From VXRD01 sp965232265 (GTDB taxonomy: Bacteria > Latescibacterota > UBA2968), in NCBI GenBank assembly GCA_965232265.1, contig CBDDPH010000002.1, positions 868,001 through 932,000 of the forward strand: a DNA stretch of 64,000 bases, in the 5' to 3' direction. The stretch's first letter is position 1, and every line of letters begins with the position of its first letter. The notes beneath the pieces are model-generated. The model worked only from the letters and a program-made list of their open reading frames with translations. It searched no databases and was not told where the DNA came from. The position numbers and the translations under genes are program-made. Positions 9,326 to 18,595 of this stretch are shown here, in pieces.

Positions 9326-11277
9326 TAATACAACGCCAGCGAATGTCCTTGCTCGGGAAACCAGATACAATCTACCAGAAACGACACGAATACGCCCGTG
9401 AAATACCCCACCATAAGTCCCAGGAAAAACGGCGATGCTTTGCGGTATAGATCAATGCCGCCCGCCCGCAAGATGACAAATTTGGAAAACCAGGCAAAGA
9501 AGATCGAGAATACAATGCGGTTGACGGGATACGCTGTTACGGCGGCAAATCCAATCGGATGCAAGGGCCACCAGGGCCATATATAGCGCAAGGATAGCAT
9601 CAATGCCGTGGTTGCCATTCCAATGAGCGCGATGAGCATGCGCTCGCGTTTCAGGGCAAAGGGGTCCCGAATATGACCGGCTATGGTGTCAAAAGTGTTC
9701 TGCACATAGGGACCGTAAATGCCGCCGTAATTAAATGCGCCGGTTACATAACTCGATGATATTTGATAGTACGCACTTGTGGTTATCACCACCAGCATGG
9801 CCAGTCCCAGGGCGATGACCAAGCGCGTTCTTTCGTGTCGGATGCTGTCGTAAAGCCGCGTGGCATTGGCCAGGTTGGCCATCAATATGGTTTTGATATC
9901 GTGGTGCCATGTCTCGGTGAGGGCAAATGCCGCCATTCCCGATGGGGAAATATTTACGGGACCGAGCAGGTGATACGCGACAAATTGCCCCTGTATCATG
10001 CGGCTGCTGATCATACCGCCTTCCACGCAGACGCGCGTGATGCCCAACCAGATAATGCCGACAAGGCTCAAAAAAGTCAGGGCGACAAAGACCGACATGC
10101 CGGAAGCTACGCACCAGCCCAGAATAAATAGTCCGCTCGCCAGCAGTCCACCGAGTGCTGCGCGGTAGGATAGTAATTCGCCTGCGTCTTCGACCTCCCG
10201 CGCATTGAGTACGGCTTTGCGAAATACGTTGCTCAAATGTTCTCGCGCCATCCACAAGCTCCACGGCACCAGCACGCACAGCGCACCAAATCCCTGCCAG
10301 TTTTCAAATTGCGATGCCGGCCACACATGGGTTGGGCCTATTTCGATTCCCAGGCGGTTGAACAACCCCATTTCAAGGGTCAATAACAGGTGAAAGACGA
10401 TGATGCTAAGCAATACATCCAGGTCCATAAAGTAGGATACGCCAATGATTACGGGGTAAAACCGCGTGTGTATCGGCGGGAAATACTGACCGAATTCCAT
10501 CAATCCCAGGTCTCGGGGAATGGTCGGAAAGAGCGGCTGGAAATATCCGACCATATTCCAGTATATGGGAAATGAGGCGAGCGCGAATCCCCACCAGAAT
10601 ACGGGGCGATTCATGATGCCCACGGGCCAGAATCCACGCGGTTCTCTGTTGACGAGTTCCAGTGGCAATGTCATCAACGGAAAGGTGAGGCGTTCGTGTT
10701 CTACCCATTGTTTGCGCAGGATTGAAACTGCACAGAATCCAAATACGCCGATCATAAATACGAGGCTCAGGCGCCAGATCATCGGCGTTATCCAGATTTC
10801 CCAGGGGATGGTTGCGCCGGCTGGCAGTCCTTCAAAAAACCACCGCGCAGCTGTTGCGTCGGTTACGACCGCCCAGTCGGCCAAATACGGATGTATGTCG
10901 TCTGCCCACCGGTTCTCTGTGTTGGCAAAATAAAATGGTGCTGAGACGTTGGCGATTAAGTGTCCCATGAAATAGCTGGGCAATGCCGATGCGACCAGGC
11001 CCATGCTGAAGATGACCAGCAATTCCGATGGGCGCAAGACCCATTGCGGGCGCACTTTTTCCAGGATTTTATTCAATATTACTGCTATCAACAAAAACGG
11101 TACGACTGCGCCCCAGGGCAAGTGGTCCTGTGCCATTTTTGTGGTGTGTGCAATGTGTCGCGTAAAATGCCCACCCCATCCCAAAAAGCCCGCGCACATG
11201 GCACCTATCAGTATTGACCGCACGGTTACGGCGCGTTGAAGCGGTGCTGTCTGTGTTTGTGTTTCGCGAATCGCCAT
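9325..11277 (-). CDS. DUF6785 family polytopic membrane protein (OPT-like)
   Basis: 650 residues with about 14 hydrophobic segments and no signal peptide. It matches the DUF6785/DUF6784 architecture: an N-terminal helix with HFTRHIAHTTKMAQDHL, then RPSELLVIFSMGLVASALPSYF, a soluble WFFEGLP..IPWEIWITP loop, and LRKQWVEHERLTFPL. The family is distantly similar to oligopeptide (OPT) transporters; substrates are unknown. The order on the minus strand is DUF6785 copy (13419-15365), glycosyltransferase (11495-13321), then this gene. The 217-base gap upstream could hold its own promoter. The two DUF6785 proteins are clear paralogues. Confidence 0.85.
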   Translation of the reverse strand: MAIRETQTQTAPLQRAVTVRSILIGAMCAGFLGWGGHFTRHIAHTTKMAQDHLPWGAVVPFLLIAVILNKILEKVRPQWVLRPSELLVIFSMGLVASALPSYFMGHLIANVSAPFYFANTENRWADDIHPYLADWAVVTDATAARWFFEGLPAGATIPWEIWITPMIWRLSLVFMIGVFGFCAVSILRKQWVEHERLTFPLMTLPLELVNREPRGFWPVGIMNRPVFWWGFALASFPIYWNMVGYFQPLFPTIPRDLGLMEFGQYFPPIHTRFYPVIIGVSYFMDLDVLLSIIVFHLLLTLEMGLFNRLGIEIGPTHVWPASQFENWQGFGALCVLVPWSLWMAREHLSNVFRKAVLNAREVEDAGELLSYRAALGGLLASGLFILGWCVASGMSVFVALTFLSLVGIIWLGITRVCVEGGMISSRMIQGQFVAYHLLGPVNISPSGMAAFALTETWHHDIKTILMANLANATRLYDSIRHERTRLVIALGLAMLVVITTSAYYQISSSYVTGAFNYGGIYGPYVQNTFDTIAGHIRDPFALKRERMLIALIGMATTALMLSLRYIWPWWPLHPIGFAAVTAYPVNRIVFSIFFAWFSKFVILRAGGIDLYRKASPFFLGLMVGYFTGVFVSFLVDCIWFPEQGHSLALY

Positions 11278-11430
11278 TGAGGGACTCCAGGTCGCGGATG
11301 ATGCGGATGGGGCAATATAAGTAGGGGAATATCAGGTGTCTATCTTAATTAACGGATGTTACGTAGCTTACAGCGCAAATCGTTTTTGTGATAGTACGCC
11401 ATGTTGTGGCCTGCATAGTTGAGATGACAT

Positions 11431-11454
11431 AAAAATGTCCGTTGCGAATCGGAC
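11431..11454 (-). terminator. Possible terminator after the glycosyltransferase gene
   Basis: Read on the minus strand, GTCCG and CGGAC enclose an 8-base loop and are followed by ATTTTT. The stem is only 5 bp, so this is weak. The rest of the 11278-11494 gap shows nothing I can name. Confidence 0.35.
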
Positions 11455-11494
11455 TTACGCGCTGTGCGTGATGGTTTTGGCTGATGGCTCTTGT

Positions 11495-13321
11495 TTATTG
11501 TCCCTGAATACGCGCTATCCCCGCTTTTGCCGAGGGGTGATTGGGTGCTGTTTGCAAGACTTGCTGCCAGGTGCTGCGTGCCTCATTTATCCGTCCCAGA
11601 GACCAATATGCCCAGCCCATGTTCGCTCGCGCATTGTGGGTGTTGGGATCGCGTTTCAGTGCTTCCCGATAGTTATTTATCGCTTCATCAAATTTTGCTT
11701 CGTGAAATAAGATGTTGCCCAGGTTGACATAGGCTCGCACCATGTCGGGGTCTTGTAACAGTGCCCGTTGATACGCATTTTTGGCGGCTTCCATTTTTTG
11801 GGTGCGTGCATAAGCCAGCCCCAAATTGTAATACAAGACGGCGTCGCCCTGTCCGTATTTTTCCGCTTCTTCCAGATATAATCGCGCCCGTTCATTTTCA
11901 TTTGCCCACAAATAAGCCGTGCCCAGGTTGAAGGGGTCCATGGCCCAGTTGTTTTGGGCGAGTTGTCCGTTTTGTTCTATGCGATAGCCGGTCCACAGGA
12001 TGATCAGTGCCGCTGCGCCGATGCATAGTGTTTTCCATTTTTGCGATTGTACCCAGGAGATCAATGTCCATATTCCCAGGCCTGCAAATATCATGAGGAT
12101 GGGGATTGCGGGCATGCGATAGCGCGACGATACGTGAAATGCCAATACGCCCGCCGCGTATCCTATGAGCCACAGATACAGGATGCGGTCAAATTGCCGG
12201 GCTGCGACGATGAGGCCCACGATGGATAGGGGAAATAAGATCCACAGTTCTGCGATTGGAAAGCGGAGGAAGGCGGAGAATTTTCTCTGGTAATAGAAAT
12301 TGTAATTGAGCGGGATTTCGTATCCCGATGCAAATAGGCGCACCTTTCGCAAGGTTACGGCTATCGCGCCTGTTGGATCGTCTATCCAGAATGCGAGGCC
12401 CTTGTTAAACCAGAAGGAAGAGACTTCAGATGCTTTCAGAGATCGCCCCAGAGCATTTTCGGCCACGCGGCGCGGTTCTTCCAAATTGCCCTGTGCCCCA
12501 TCCGGGGTGATCTGTGCATCCATGCCAGCAGGTGCGGAAAACCAGCCCGGCGCATCCGGGTGATTGCCCATGTAAAAGTTGATGCCGCCGTGCGCGGTTA
12601 TCAATACCCAGTCGTCTGCGACCAGGCCGTTTCGCAGTCCGCACAGGAGGAGTGGGAGGCTGAGTCCCAGGAAAAAGTAACTCGCCAGTCGTATTAAACG
12701 TTTTGCGGGTGTTGCTTTGTGGTAGGCCCACCACGCGCCAAATAGTAAGAATGGGATTGCGGATAAGATGTTGGGGCGCATGAGTGTTGCCAGTCCAAAG
12801 ACCAATCCGGTCAGTGCCAGGTGCCAGTGGGTTTTGTTCTTGTCCGAGATTAGCGTTAGTCCCAGCAGGCTGAGGAATACGGCGCCCGATGTGCCCAGTA
12901 GCATGCTTTCGTAAAATAGCTGTGGTCCATAACACGCAAATAATAATCCCGCAAATAATCCGGCATAAGCACCAAAGTGCCGCGTGCCCAATCGATAGAC
13001 CAGTATGGCACTGGCACATCCGGTAGCAGCCTGTAAGCATAGAATCAGTTTGGGCGCGTGTCCAAAGATCGCATACACGATTCCCACGAGGTATGGATAC
13101 AGGGGCGGGAGAATGAAGACTTCAGGAGGGCCGAGCCAGTCTCCCGAGGCGATGCGCTGTGCCCAGTCGTCGAATATCCGCGCATCTGAGATGAGTTTCT
13201 GGGAAAACGGATGAGTGGCCCAGAATGACCAGAGATAAAAAAAACGGATCACTATCGCAGTCCCGCCCACAATATAGGGAAAATAGCGCGAGATTCGGTC
13301 CACTGTGTTGTTTTTTGTCAT
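11495..13321 (-). CDS. GT39/ArnT-type membrane glycosyltransferase with C-terminal TPR domain
   Basis: 608 residues. The N-terminal 400 hold about 10-11 transmembrane helices and the GT-C signature of dolichyl-phosphate-mannose/ArnT-like transferases: an early acidic motif (ISDARIFDDWAQ) after helix 1, LPPLYPYLVGIVY, and RPNILSAIPFLL. A large loop with GGINFYMGNHPDAPG follows. Residues about 455-600 are four TPRs (AVLYYNLGLAYARTQ; VRAYVNLGNILFHE; THNARANMGWAYWSLG). The family transfers sugars from polyprenyl-phosphate carriers to lipid or protein acceptors on the outer face of the inner membrane. The acceptor here is unknown. The TPR tail may recruit partners. It sits between two DUF6785 paralogues on the same strand. 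Confidence 0.85.
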   Translation of the reverse strand: MTKNNTVDRISRYFPYIVGGTAIVIRFFYLWSFWATHPFSQKLISDARIFDDWAQRIASGDWLGPPEVFILPPLYPYLVGIVYAIFGHAPKLILCLQAATGCASAILVYRLGTRHFGAYAGLFAGLLFACYGPQLFYESMLLGTSGAVFLSLLGLTLISDKNKTHWHLALTGLVFGLATLMRPNILSAIPFLLFGAWWAYHKATPAKRLIRLASYFFLGLSLPLLLCGLRNGLVADDWVLITAHGGINFYMGNHPDAPGWFSAPAGMDAQITPDGAQGNLEEPRRVAENALGRSLKASEVSSFWFNKGLAFWIDDPTGAIAVTLRKVRLFASGYEIPLNYNFYYQRKFSAFLRFPIAELWILFPLSIVGLIVAARQFDRILYLWLIGYAAGVLAFHVSSRYRMPAIPILMIFAGLGIWTLISWVQSQKWKTLCIGAAALIILWTGYRIEQNGQLAQNNWAMDPFNLGTAYLWANENERARLYLEEAEKYGQGDAVLYYNLGLAYARTQKMEAAKNAYQRALLQDPDMVRAYVNLGNILFHEAKFDEAINNYREALKRDPNTHNARANMGWAYWSLGRINEARSTWQQVLQTAPNHPSAKAGIARIQGQ

Positions 13322-13364
13322 AATTCAGATCAGGATGTGCAGAGCCTGCACTGGAATGATGCTA

Positions 13365-13402
13365 TCCAGTGATGAAAGGATGAACAGGATAAAAATCAAA
13401 AG
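13365..13402. repeat. Dispersed GATGAAAGGATG..CAGGAT repeat fragment
   Basis: GATGAAAGGATGAACAGGAT, close to GATGAAAGGATGTGCAGGAT near 20327-20346. It lies in the short gap between the second DUF6785 gene and the glycosyltransferase gene. Confidence 0.45.
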
Positions 13403-13418
13403 CAATACAAGGCTTAAA

Positions 13419-15365
13419 TCAATCGGAAAATGGAACGCCGTGGCCCTGCCCGTAAAACCAGATCATATCGACAAAGAACGAGATGCCCGCGCCTACGTAG
13501 TATCCCATTATCAATCCGAGGAAGAAGGGGCGGGCACTGCGATAGGTTCTGCTGCCGCCAAACCGCAGGATCGCGAGTTTGCTCAACCAGCCGAGGAAAA
13601 TGGGGAAGACGACATGGGTCACGGGATACGCAGGCCCGGTTGCCAGTCCCAGTGGATGCAGAGGCCACCAGGTGTAGCGGTAACGCAAGAAGTACAGGAG
13701 GGCAGCGAAGGCGATGCCGCTGGTGAAGAAGGCCATTTTGCGCCAGTCGGGATTGACGGGATCTCTTGCGTATTTAACTACAAAGTCCCAGGGTCCTCGC
13801 GCCAGGCCTCCGGAGATTTGCGATCCGTAATTGCCCGCGCCGCCTTCATACCCCATGGATATGATGTACAAACAGGATGCGATAATGCCCACGCCCATTG
13901 CCAGACATATTGCCCATACGAGTTGCCGTTTGTGGTGCTGAATGGTGTCAAATAGACGGACGGAGTGGGTCAATGCGGGCATGAGGGTTGTTTTCATGTC
14001 GCCACACCAGCCAAAAGACATGCCGAGTGCGACCATGGTTTGTGCAGATAGCCGCGTGGTGCCAAATGTGAACATGATAAATGTTTGCGGTACCATGACG
14101 GCTCGGATGGTGATAACGCCGGTTTCGGCGATGATGCGCGAGATCCCGATATAGACGACCATCATGACGATGAGGAATACCGCGATGACCCACAGGCTCA
14201 TGCCCGAGGCGTAAAACCAGCAGGCCATGTAGAGCAGTCCGCCCAATAAGCCGAAGACAGCACCCCGATAGGAGAGCAATTCGTCTGAGTCATCGATTTT
14301 TGCATCGCCTTTGAATGCTTTGCGAAAGACATCGCGCAAATGCGATCGCGCAATCCAAAGTCCCCAGGCCACGACGGTAAACCACACGCCGATCATTTGC
14401 CAGCCCACGGGTACAAAGGAGGTGCCGCAGAAGTTCGCTTCTGATATTGTGACGCCGAATCGGTTGAATAATCCCTCTTCGATGACCGCGAGGATATAAA
14501 AGAAGCAGATGCTAAACGAGATGTCTAAGTTGATAAAGTAGGCAAATCCCACAATGGGCCAGTAGAGGTTCAGGCGAATTGCCTGAAAATCGCGTCCAAA
14601 TGATATGGCTTCAAACCGCCAGGGAAATACGGGGAATGTGGGGTTAAAATAGGATGCGATGTTCCACAATATTCCGAAGATCGAAAAGGAAAAGCCCAGC
14701 CAAAAGAGCGGCGAGCGCATAAATGGGGGCAAGCGGGAAACTGTATCGCCCTCTTCGACCATTGCGAGGGGCAATTCCATGAGGGCGTAGTCGAGTCGCT
14801 CGTATTCGATCCATTGTTTGCGCAAAATTACTGCGGTACACAACAAGACCGCGCAGAGTGCCGCGAGCAGGCTCAACCACCAGAATAAGGGTCCGATCCA
14901 CACTTCCCATGGAACAGGCGAGCCGCGGGGCAAGCCCTCGAAGAACCACGTCAGTGCCGGACCGGGTTCAATTACGGCCCAGGATGGCAGATAGTCGTGT
15001 GTAAACTCACCCCACCGATTTGTGGGGTCGGCGAGGTAATACGGTACGCAAAAGCTGGCGATCAATCGGCTCAAGAAATACGTTGGCAGGGTTGAGGCGA
15101 TCAGGCCCATTGAGAAGATGACGAGCAGTTCGCCTCGATTGAGTTTGAGATAGTGCCGCAGGAAGACGACGGTTATTGCAAAGGGAAATACCACGGCGAG
15201 GGACAAGTGATTTTGCGCCAGCCGCGTTGTGTGCAAGATGTGCCGTGCGTAAAATCCACCGAGCGCGGCTACGAGTACAAGCGTTAGTCCAAGGATGATT
15301 GACTTATAGGTCAATGCGCGTGCGGTGGCGTCTTTTTGTTCGTGTTGTTGAGCGATTTCTGCCAT
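13419..15365 (-). CDS. DUF6785 family polytopic membrane protein, second copy
   Basis: 648 residues, similar in length and motif order to the protein at 9325-11277: ARHILHTTRLAQNHL, NRGELLVIFSMGLIASTLPTYF, WFFEGLPRGSPVPWEVWIGP, LRKQWIEYERLDYAL, and a C-terminal ending of PFFLGLIMGYYVGAGISFFVDM. These align segment by segment with the first copy, so they arose by duplication or were acquired as a pair. OPT-like transport is inferred from the superfamily; the substrate is not evident. The gene is divergent from the spermidine-synthase-like gene at 15579, with a 213-base gap containing tandem repeats. Confidence 0.85.
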   Translation of the reverse strand: MAEIAQQHEQKDATARALTYKSIILGLTLVLVAALGGFYARHILHTTRLAQNHLSLAVVFPFAITVVFLRHYLKLNRGELLVIFSMGLIASTLPTYFLSRLIASFCVPYYLADPTNRWGEFTHDYLPSWAVIEPGPALTWFFEGLPRGSPVPWEVWIGPLFWWLSLLAALCAVLLCTAVILRKQWIEYERLDYALMELPLAMVEEGDTVSRLPPFMRSPLFWLGFSFSIFGILWNIASYFNPTFPVFPWRFEAISFGRDFQAIRLNLYWPIVGFAYFINLDISFSICFFYILAVIEEGLFNRFGVTISEANFCGTSFVPVGWQMIGVWFTVVAWGLWIARSHLRDVFRKAFKGDAKIDDSDELLSYRGAVFGLLGGLLYMACWFYASGMSLWVIAVFLIVMMVVYIGISRIIAETGVITIRAVMVPQTFIMFTFGTTRLSAQTMVALGMSFGWCGDMKTTLMPALTHSVRLFDTIQHHKRQLVWAICLAMGVGIIASCLYIISMGYEGGAGNYGSQISGGLARGPWDFVVKYARDPVNPDWRKMAFFTSGIAFAALLYFLRYRYTWWPLHPLGLATGPAYPVTHVVFPIFLGWLSKLAILRFGGSRTYRSARPFFLGLIMGYYVGAGISFFVDMIWFYGQGHGVPFSD

Positions 15366-15402
15366 AATTCTATATAGGGCGGTAGTTTGAGGCTGTCAAG
15401 GG

Positions 15403-15443
15403 GAAGTGTGAAGTGTGAAGTGTGAAGTGTGAGGGCCTCACAC
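15403..15443. repeat. Tandem 7-bp repeat (GAAGTGT x4) plus GTGTGAG/CTCACAC hairpin
   Basis: Four perfect GAAGTGT units at 15403-15430, running into a 7-bp inverted repeat with a 3-base loop (15427-15443). The word AAGTGTGAAG recurs in other gaps (near 21540, 46545 and, on the opposite strand, 52200 and 63920). It lies in the divergent gap upstream of both neighbours. Confidence 0.7.
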
Positions 15444-15524
15444 GAAGACAAGAAGACACGGAGAAGTGTTAAGGATGCCTGTATTGGGCTTGATGATTTC
15501 GCCGAATGGGTGTACCTTCGGGGG

Positions 15525-15552
15525 CGAATCAGCGAATCAGCGAATCAGCGAA
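15525..15552. repeat. Tandem 8-bp repeat CGAATCAG x3.5
   Basis: Three full copies of CGAATCAG followed by CGAA, ending 26 bases before the ATG of the downstream gene. Copy number could vary between strains and alter leader length. Confidence 0.7.
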
Positions 15553-15578
15553 CCCGTATGGATGAGTTTCTATAGCTT

Positions 15579-17966
15579 ATGAAAAACGAACGTTCAATCG
15601 CAGCTTATTCCGGGCTTTTTTTGATCGCTTTGGCGTCGCTGGCGATCCAGATTGTTCTGGTGCGTTTGCTGAGTGTTATTACCTGGTACCATCTGGCGTT
15701 TTTTTCGATTTCTATTGCCATGCTGGGGATGACTGCGGGGGCTATCCAGGTCTATGTGCAAAGAGGTCGCTTTGACGGTGAGAATAAGGTTGAAGCGATT
15801 ATCCGCGCATGCGTCGGGTTTGCGCTGTCTATTCCCGCGAGCTTGATCATTCTGTGCGTTCTGCCTATCGGGTTTTACAGGAGTATTCTGAGTCTGATCG
15901 TGCTTTTTGTCGCGACGCTGGTCTGCGCCTGGCCGTTTTATTATGCGGGTCTGGTTATCACGACTGTGTTGACGCGATTCAATGCGCCGATTGGCAGGCT
16001 TTATGCCAGTGATTTAACAGGTGCTTCTGCTGGTTGTCTGATTGTTTTGGGGGGGCTGGAAATAGTCGATGCGCCGAGTCTGATGTTGTGGTGCAGCGGT
16101 ATTGGCGCGTTGGCGGGTGCGTGTTTTGCCCGTGTTGCAAAATCTCGGTCTGTTCGTCGTTATATCGCGTTCGCGTTGCTGTTTTTTGTGTTGGGGATTC
16201 TCAATACGCAGACTCCGTATGGTATTCGTCCGATGTTTGTGAAGGAGAAGTTTCAAAGGCTTAGCGATCAGATTTTAGAGCGGTGGAATTCTTTTTCGCG
16301 GGTTGTTGTCTATCGCCAGCAATATTTGCCTCCGCAACTCTGGGGGGGCAGTCCCGTAGCAGAGGGAGAGAAGATCTTTTTTCACGGGATGACGATTGAC
16401 GGTGCAGCGAGCACGGCCATCGGATCTTTTGCTTCGCCCAAAAATATTGAACATCTGCGTTATGATGTTACAAATGTCGGGTATCATCTCGGTAGGCGGG
16501 GTAAAGCGTGTATTATTGGTGTGGGCGGGGGGAAAGATATCCAGAGTGCGCTCTTTTTTGGTCACGACGCTGTTTTGGGTATTGAGGTCAATCCGATTTT
16601 TGTCGATTTGCTCCAGAATGAGTTTCGCGAGTTTGCCGGGCTTGCCAATCGGGATGACGTGACGTTTGTGGTGGATGATGCGCGTAGTTTTTTGTCGCAA
16701 AGTCGCGAGCAGTTTTCCGTTATTCAGATGGCGTTGATCGATACCTGGGCAGCGACGGGCGCGGGCGCATTTTCTTTGTCTGAAAACGCGCTTTATACTG
16801 TTGAGGCCTGGCAGACATTTCTCAGCCGTCTGACAGAAGACGGTATTTTTATGGTGTCGCGCTGGTACAGTGCTGAACATATTGGGGAAACCGGTCGCGT
16901 ATTGAGTCTGGGCGTTGAATCGCTTTTGCGGCTGAATGTAAAAAGACCAGCCGATCACCTGGCGCTTATTACAGTTGGCAATGTTTCCACTTTGCTGATT
17001 TGCCGGCAGCCGCTGAGTGCATCCGATGTGAGCCGGTTGAGGCAGGTGTGTGCAGATTTGCAATATCAGATTGTGCATGTGCCGGATGGTTTGCCCACTG
17101 AACCTATTTTGAAACAGATTGTGTCGGTCCAATCCTCAGACCAACTCGCAGAGGCTGTGGCGCAAGCTGAATTGGACTACAGCCCGCCGACGGATGACAA
17201 TCCCTATTTTTTTAATATGTTGAAGCTGAATCACCTGGGGAATGCGCTGAGCGTCAAAGAGGGCGTTATCAGCGGGAATTTGAGAGCGCTTGCCACGCTT
17301 CTGGTGCTTTTGGTTGTGCTCGGGGTTCTCGCTGTTGCGACGATTGGCGTGCCTTTGTGGCTCGCGCACAGGCCAAAGGCTTTGACCCAAATACCCGGTT
17401 TCTGGTTCGGGGCATTGTATTTTTCTCTTATTGGTTCGGCTTTTATGTTTGTGGAGATTGCCCTGATTCAACGGCTCAACGTATTTACTGGACACCCCAT
17501 CTATTCGCTGGGTATATTGCTGTTTACGCTTATTGCAAGTACGGGTGTGGGTAGTTTTGTAAGCGATCATCTTCCGCTTACGCGAAGGCCGTGGGTTTAT
17601 GTTTTTCCCATTATAACGGCGGTGAGTGTTGTTGTTCTCAATGCGGTTCTTCACTATTTGCTGTCCCACATGATGGCGGAGGATACGACGACAAAAATAC
17701 TGATGTCTGTTCTGGTGATTTTTCCCGTGGGGATGCTTATGGGGCTGTTTTTCCCGACGGGTATGCGTCTGGTTCAGACTGATTATGGAGACGAGACGCC
17801 GTGGTTCTGGGCACTGAATGGGATTATGGGTGTGCTGTGTTCTGCTCTGGCGGTGTTTGTTTCTATTATATTTGGGATATCTGTCAATTTTTTTATTGCC
17901 GCTGTGGCTTACGCGCTCGTTCTGTGGTGTGTTTACAGTTTGCGTCGGGAACGCGCAGTAACGTGA
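15579..17966 (+). CDS. Membrane-integrated spermidine-synthase-like protein
   Basis: 795 residues. Six or seven transmembrane helices occupy about residues 10-210. A soluble Rossmann methyltransferase/aminopropyltransferase-like domain follows (about 230-540), with the nucleotide-binding glycine motif CIIGVGGGKDIQSAL, the acidic IEVNPIFVD and VVDDARSFL, matching spermidine synthase motifs. Six or seven more helices (about 570-790) include GSAFMFVEIALIQRL. Fused membrane spermidine-synthase-like proteins are common in environmental bacteria, and their real reaction is usually untested. The catalytic Asp region reads ALIDTWAATGAGAF rather than the classical D-x-SDP, so polyamine synthesis should not be assumed. 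It heads a plus-strand run; the next gene starts 11 bases after its stop. Confidence 0.85.
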   Translation: MKNERSIAAYSGLFLIALASLAIQIVLVRLLSVITWYHLAFFSISIAMLGMTAGAIQVYVQRGRFDGENKVEAIIRACVGFALSIPASLIILCVLPIGFYRSILSLIVLFVATLVCAWPFYYAGLVITTVLTRFNAPIGRLYASDLTGASAGCLIVLGGLEIVDAPSLMLWCSGIGALAGACFARVAKSRSVRRYIAFALLFFVLGILNTQTPYGIRPMFVKEKFQRLSDQILERWNSFSRVVVYRQQYLPPQLWGGSPVAEGEKIFFHGMTIDGAASTAIGSFASPKNIEHLRYDVTNVGYHLGRRGKACIIGVGGGKDIQSALFFGHDAVLGIEVNPIFVDLLQNEFREFAGLANRDDVTFVVDDARSFLSQSREQFSVIQMALIDTWAATGAGAFSLSENALYTVEAWQTFLSRLTEDGIFMVSRWYSAEHIGETGRVLSLGVESLLRLNVKRPADHLALITVGNVSTLLICRQPLSASDVSRLRQVCADLQYQIVHVPDGLPTEPILKQIVSVQSSDQLAEAVAQAELDYSPPTDDNPYFFNMLKLNHLGNALSVKEGVISGNLRALATLLVLLVVLGVLAVATIGVPLWLAHRPKALTQIPGFWFGALYFSLIGSAFMFVEIALIQRLNVFTGHPIYSLGILLFTLIASTGVGSFVSDHLPLTRRPWVYVFPIITAVSVVVLNAVLHYLLSHMMAEDTTTKILMSVLVIFPVGMLMGLFFPTGMRLVQTDYGDETPWFWALNGIMGVLCSALAVFVSIIFGISVNFFIAAVAYALVLWCVYSLRRERAVT

Positions 17967-17977
17967 AAGGATCTTCT

Positions 17978-18277
17978 ATGATAGATCATATTGTTCTTCT
18001 CAAGCTCAAAGATGGGGTTACGCGGGAACAGACCCGGGCACTACACGATGGTCTGATTGCGCTTAAAGAAAAGGGTAGTATTCCCGGTATGGAGGAGATT
18101 ACGGGTGGGTATAATAATAGCCCGGAGGGTAAAAATTACGGCTATGACTGGGGGTTTATTATTCGGTTTGCGGATGAGGCTGCGCGAGATTTCTATTTGC
18201 CGCATCCAGACCACAAGGCACTCAGCCAGACGTTTATACGTCCGATTGTGGATGATGTGCTCGTGTTTGATGTATGA
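17978..18277 (+). CDS. Dabb family (stress-responsive A/B barrel) protein
   Basis: 99 residues from the ATG at 17978, which has GAAAGG 7 bases upstream. It starts MIDHIVLLKLKDGV, then LIALKEKGSIPGMEE, and ends with FYLPHPDHKAL, the ferredoxin-like Dabb pattern. Members form small dimeric alpha/beta barrels; some are enzymes and many are unassigned. It sits in a tight run with the small unknown gene, the PhyH dioxygenase and the isomerase, suggesting a shared small-molecule pathway. Confidence 0.85.
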   Translation: MIDHIVLLKLKDGVTREQTRALHDGLIALKEKGSIPGMEEITGGYNNSPEGKNYGYDWGFIIRFADEAARDFYLPHPDHKALSQTFIRPIVDDVLVFDV

Positions 18278-18304
18278 GATATGAAAAGGGAAAGGAGGGT
18301 GTGA

Positions 18305-18595
18305 ATGCCTGAAACACAACTGAGACAAAAACTTCTCTTTCTCTATCTGGGCAATTCCAGTTTGGAGAGCGAAGTTGTTGGCTGGTCGCTTTACGATGGG
18401 ACGAGTGATGAGATGTTTGAAGCTGCAGGTGAGGATGCTGAGCCGCCTTACAACTCTGTGCTGGATGCGATGCGCGATGGCTGGCGCGTTATTCAGGTGC
18501 CTTTTCTGAAAACGCCAGAAGTTGGACGCGAATACGAAAACGATTATCTCGATTTTGAATTTGTCCTGGAAAAAATGGAGGCGATACATGGATAA
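18305..18595 (+). CDS. Small conserved-looking protein of unknown function
   Basis: 96 residues, acidic, without signal or membrane segment. It has a preceding GGAGGG-type ribosome site (AAAGGAGGGTGTG) and its 3' end overlaps the dioxygenase ATG by 8 bases, which implies translational coupling. Recognisable stretches are DAMRDGWRVIQVPFL and YLDFEFVLEKME. I do not recognise a named family. The tight coupling suggests a partner or accessory subunit of the PhyH protein, but that is inference. Confidence 0.75.
   Translation: MPETQLRQKLLFLYLGNSSLESEVVGWSLYDGTSDEMFEAAGEDAEPPYNSVLDAMRDGWRVIQVPFLKTPEVGREYENDYLDFEFVLEKMEAIHG

Noticed and set aside
15403..15552. CRISPR array
   Set aside because: Repeat units are 7-8 bp and contiguous, with no spacers and no cas genes.
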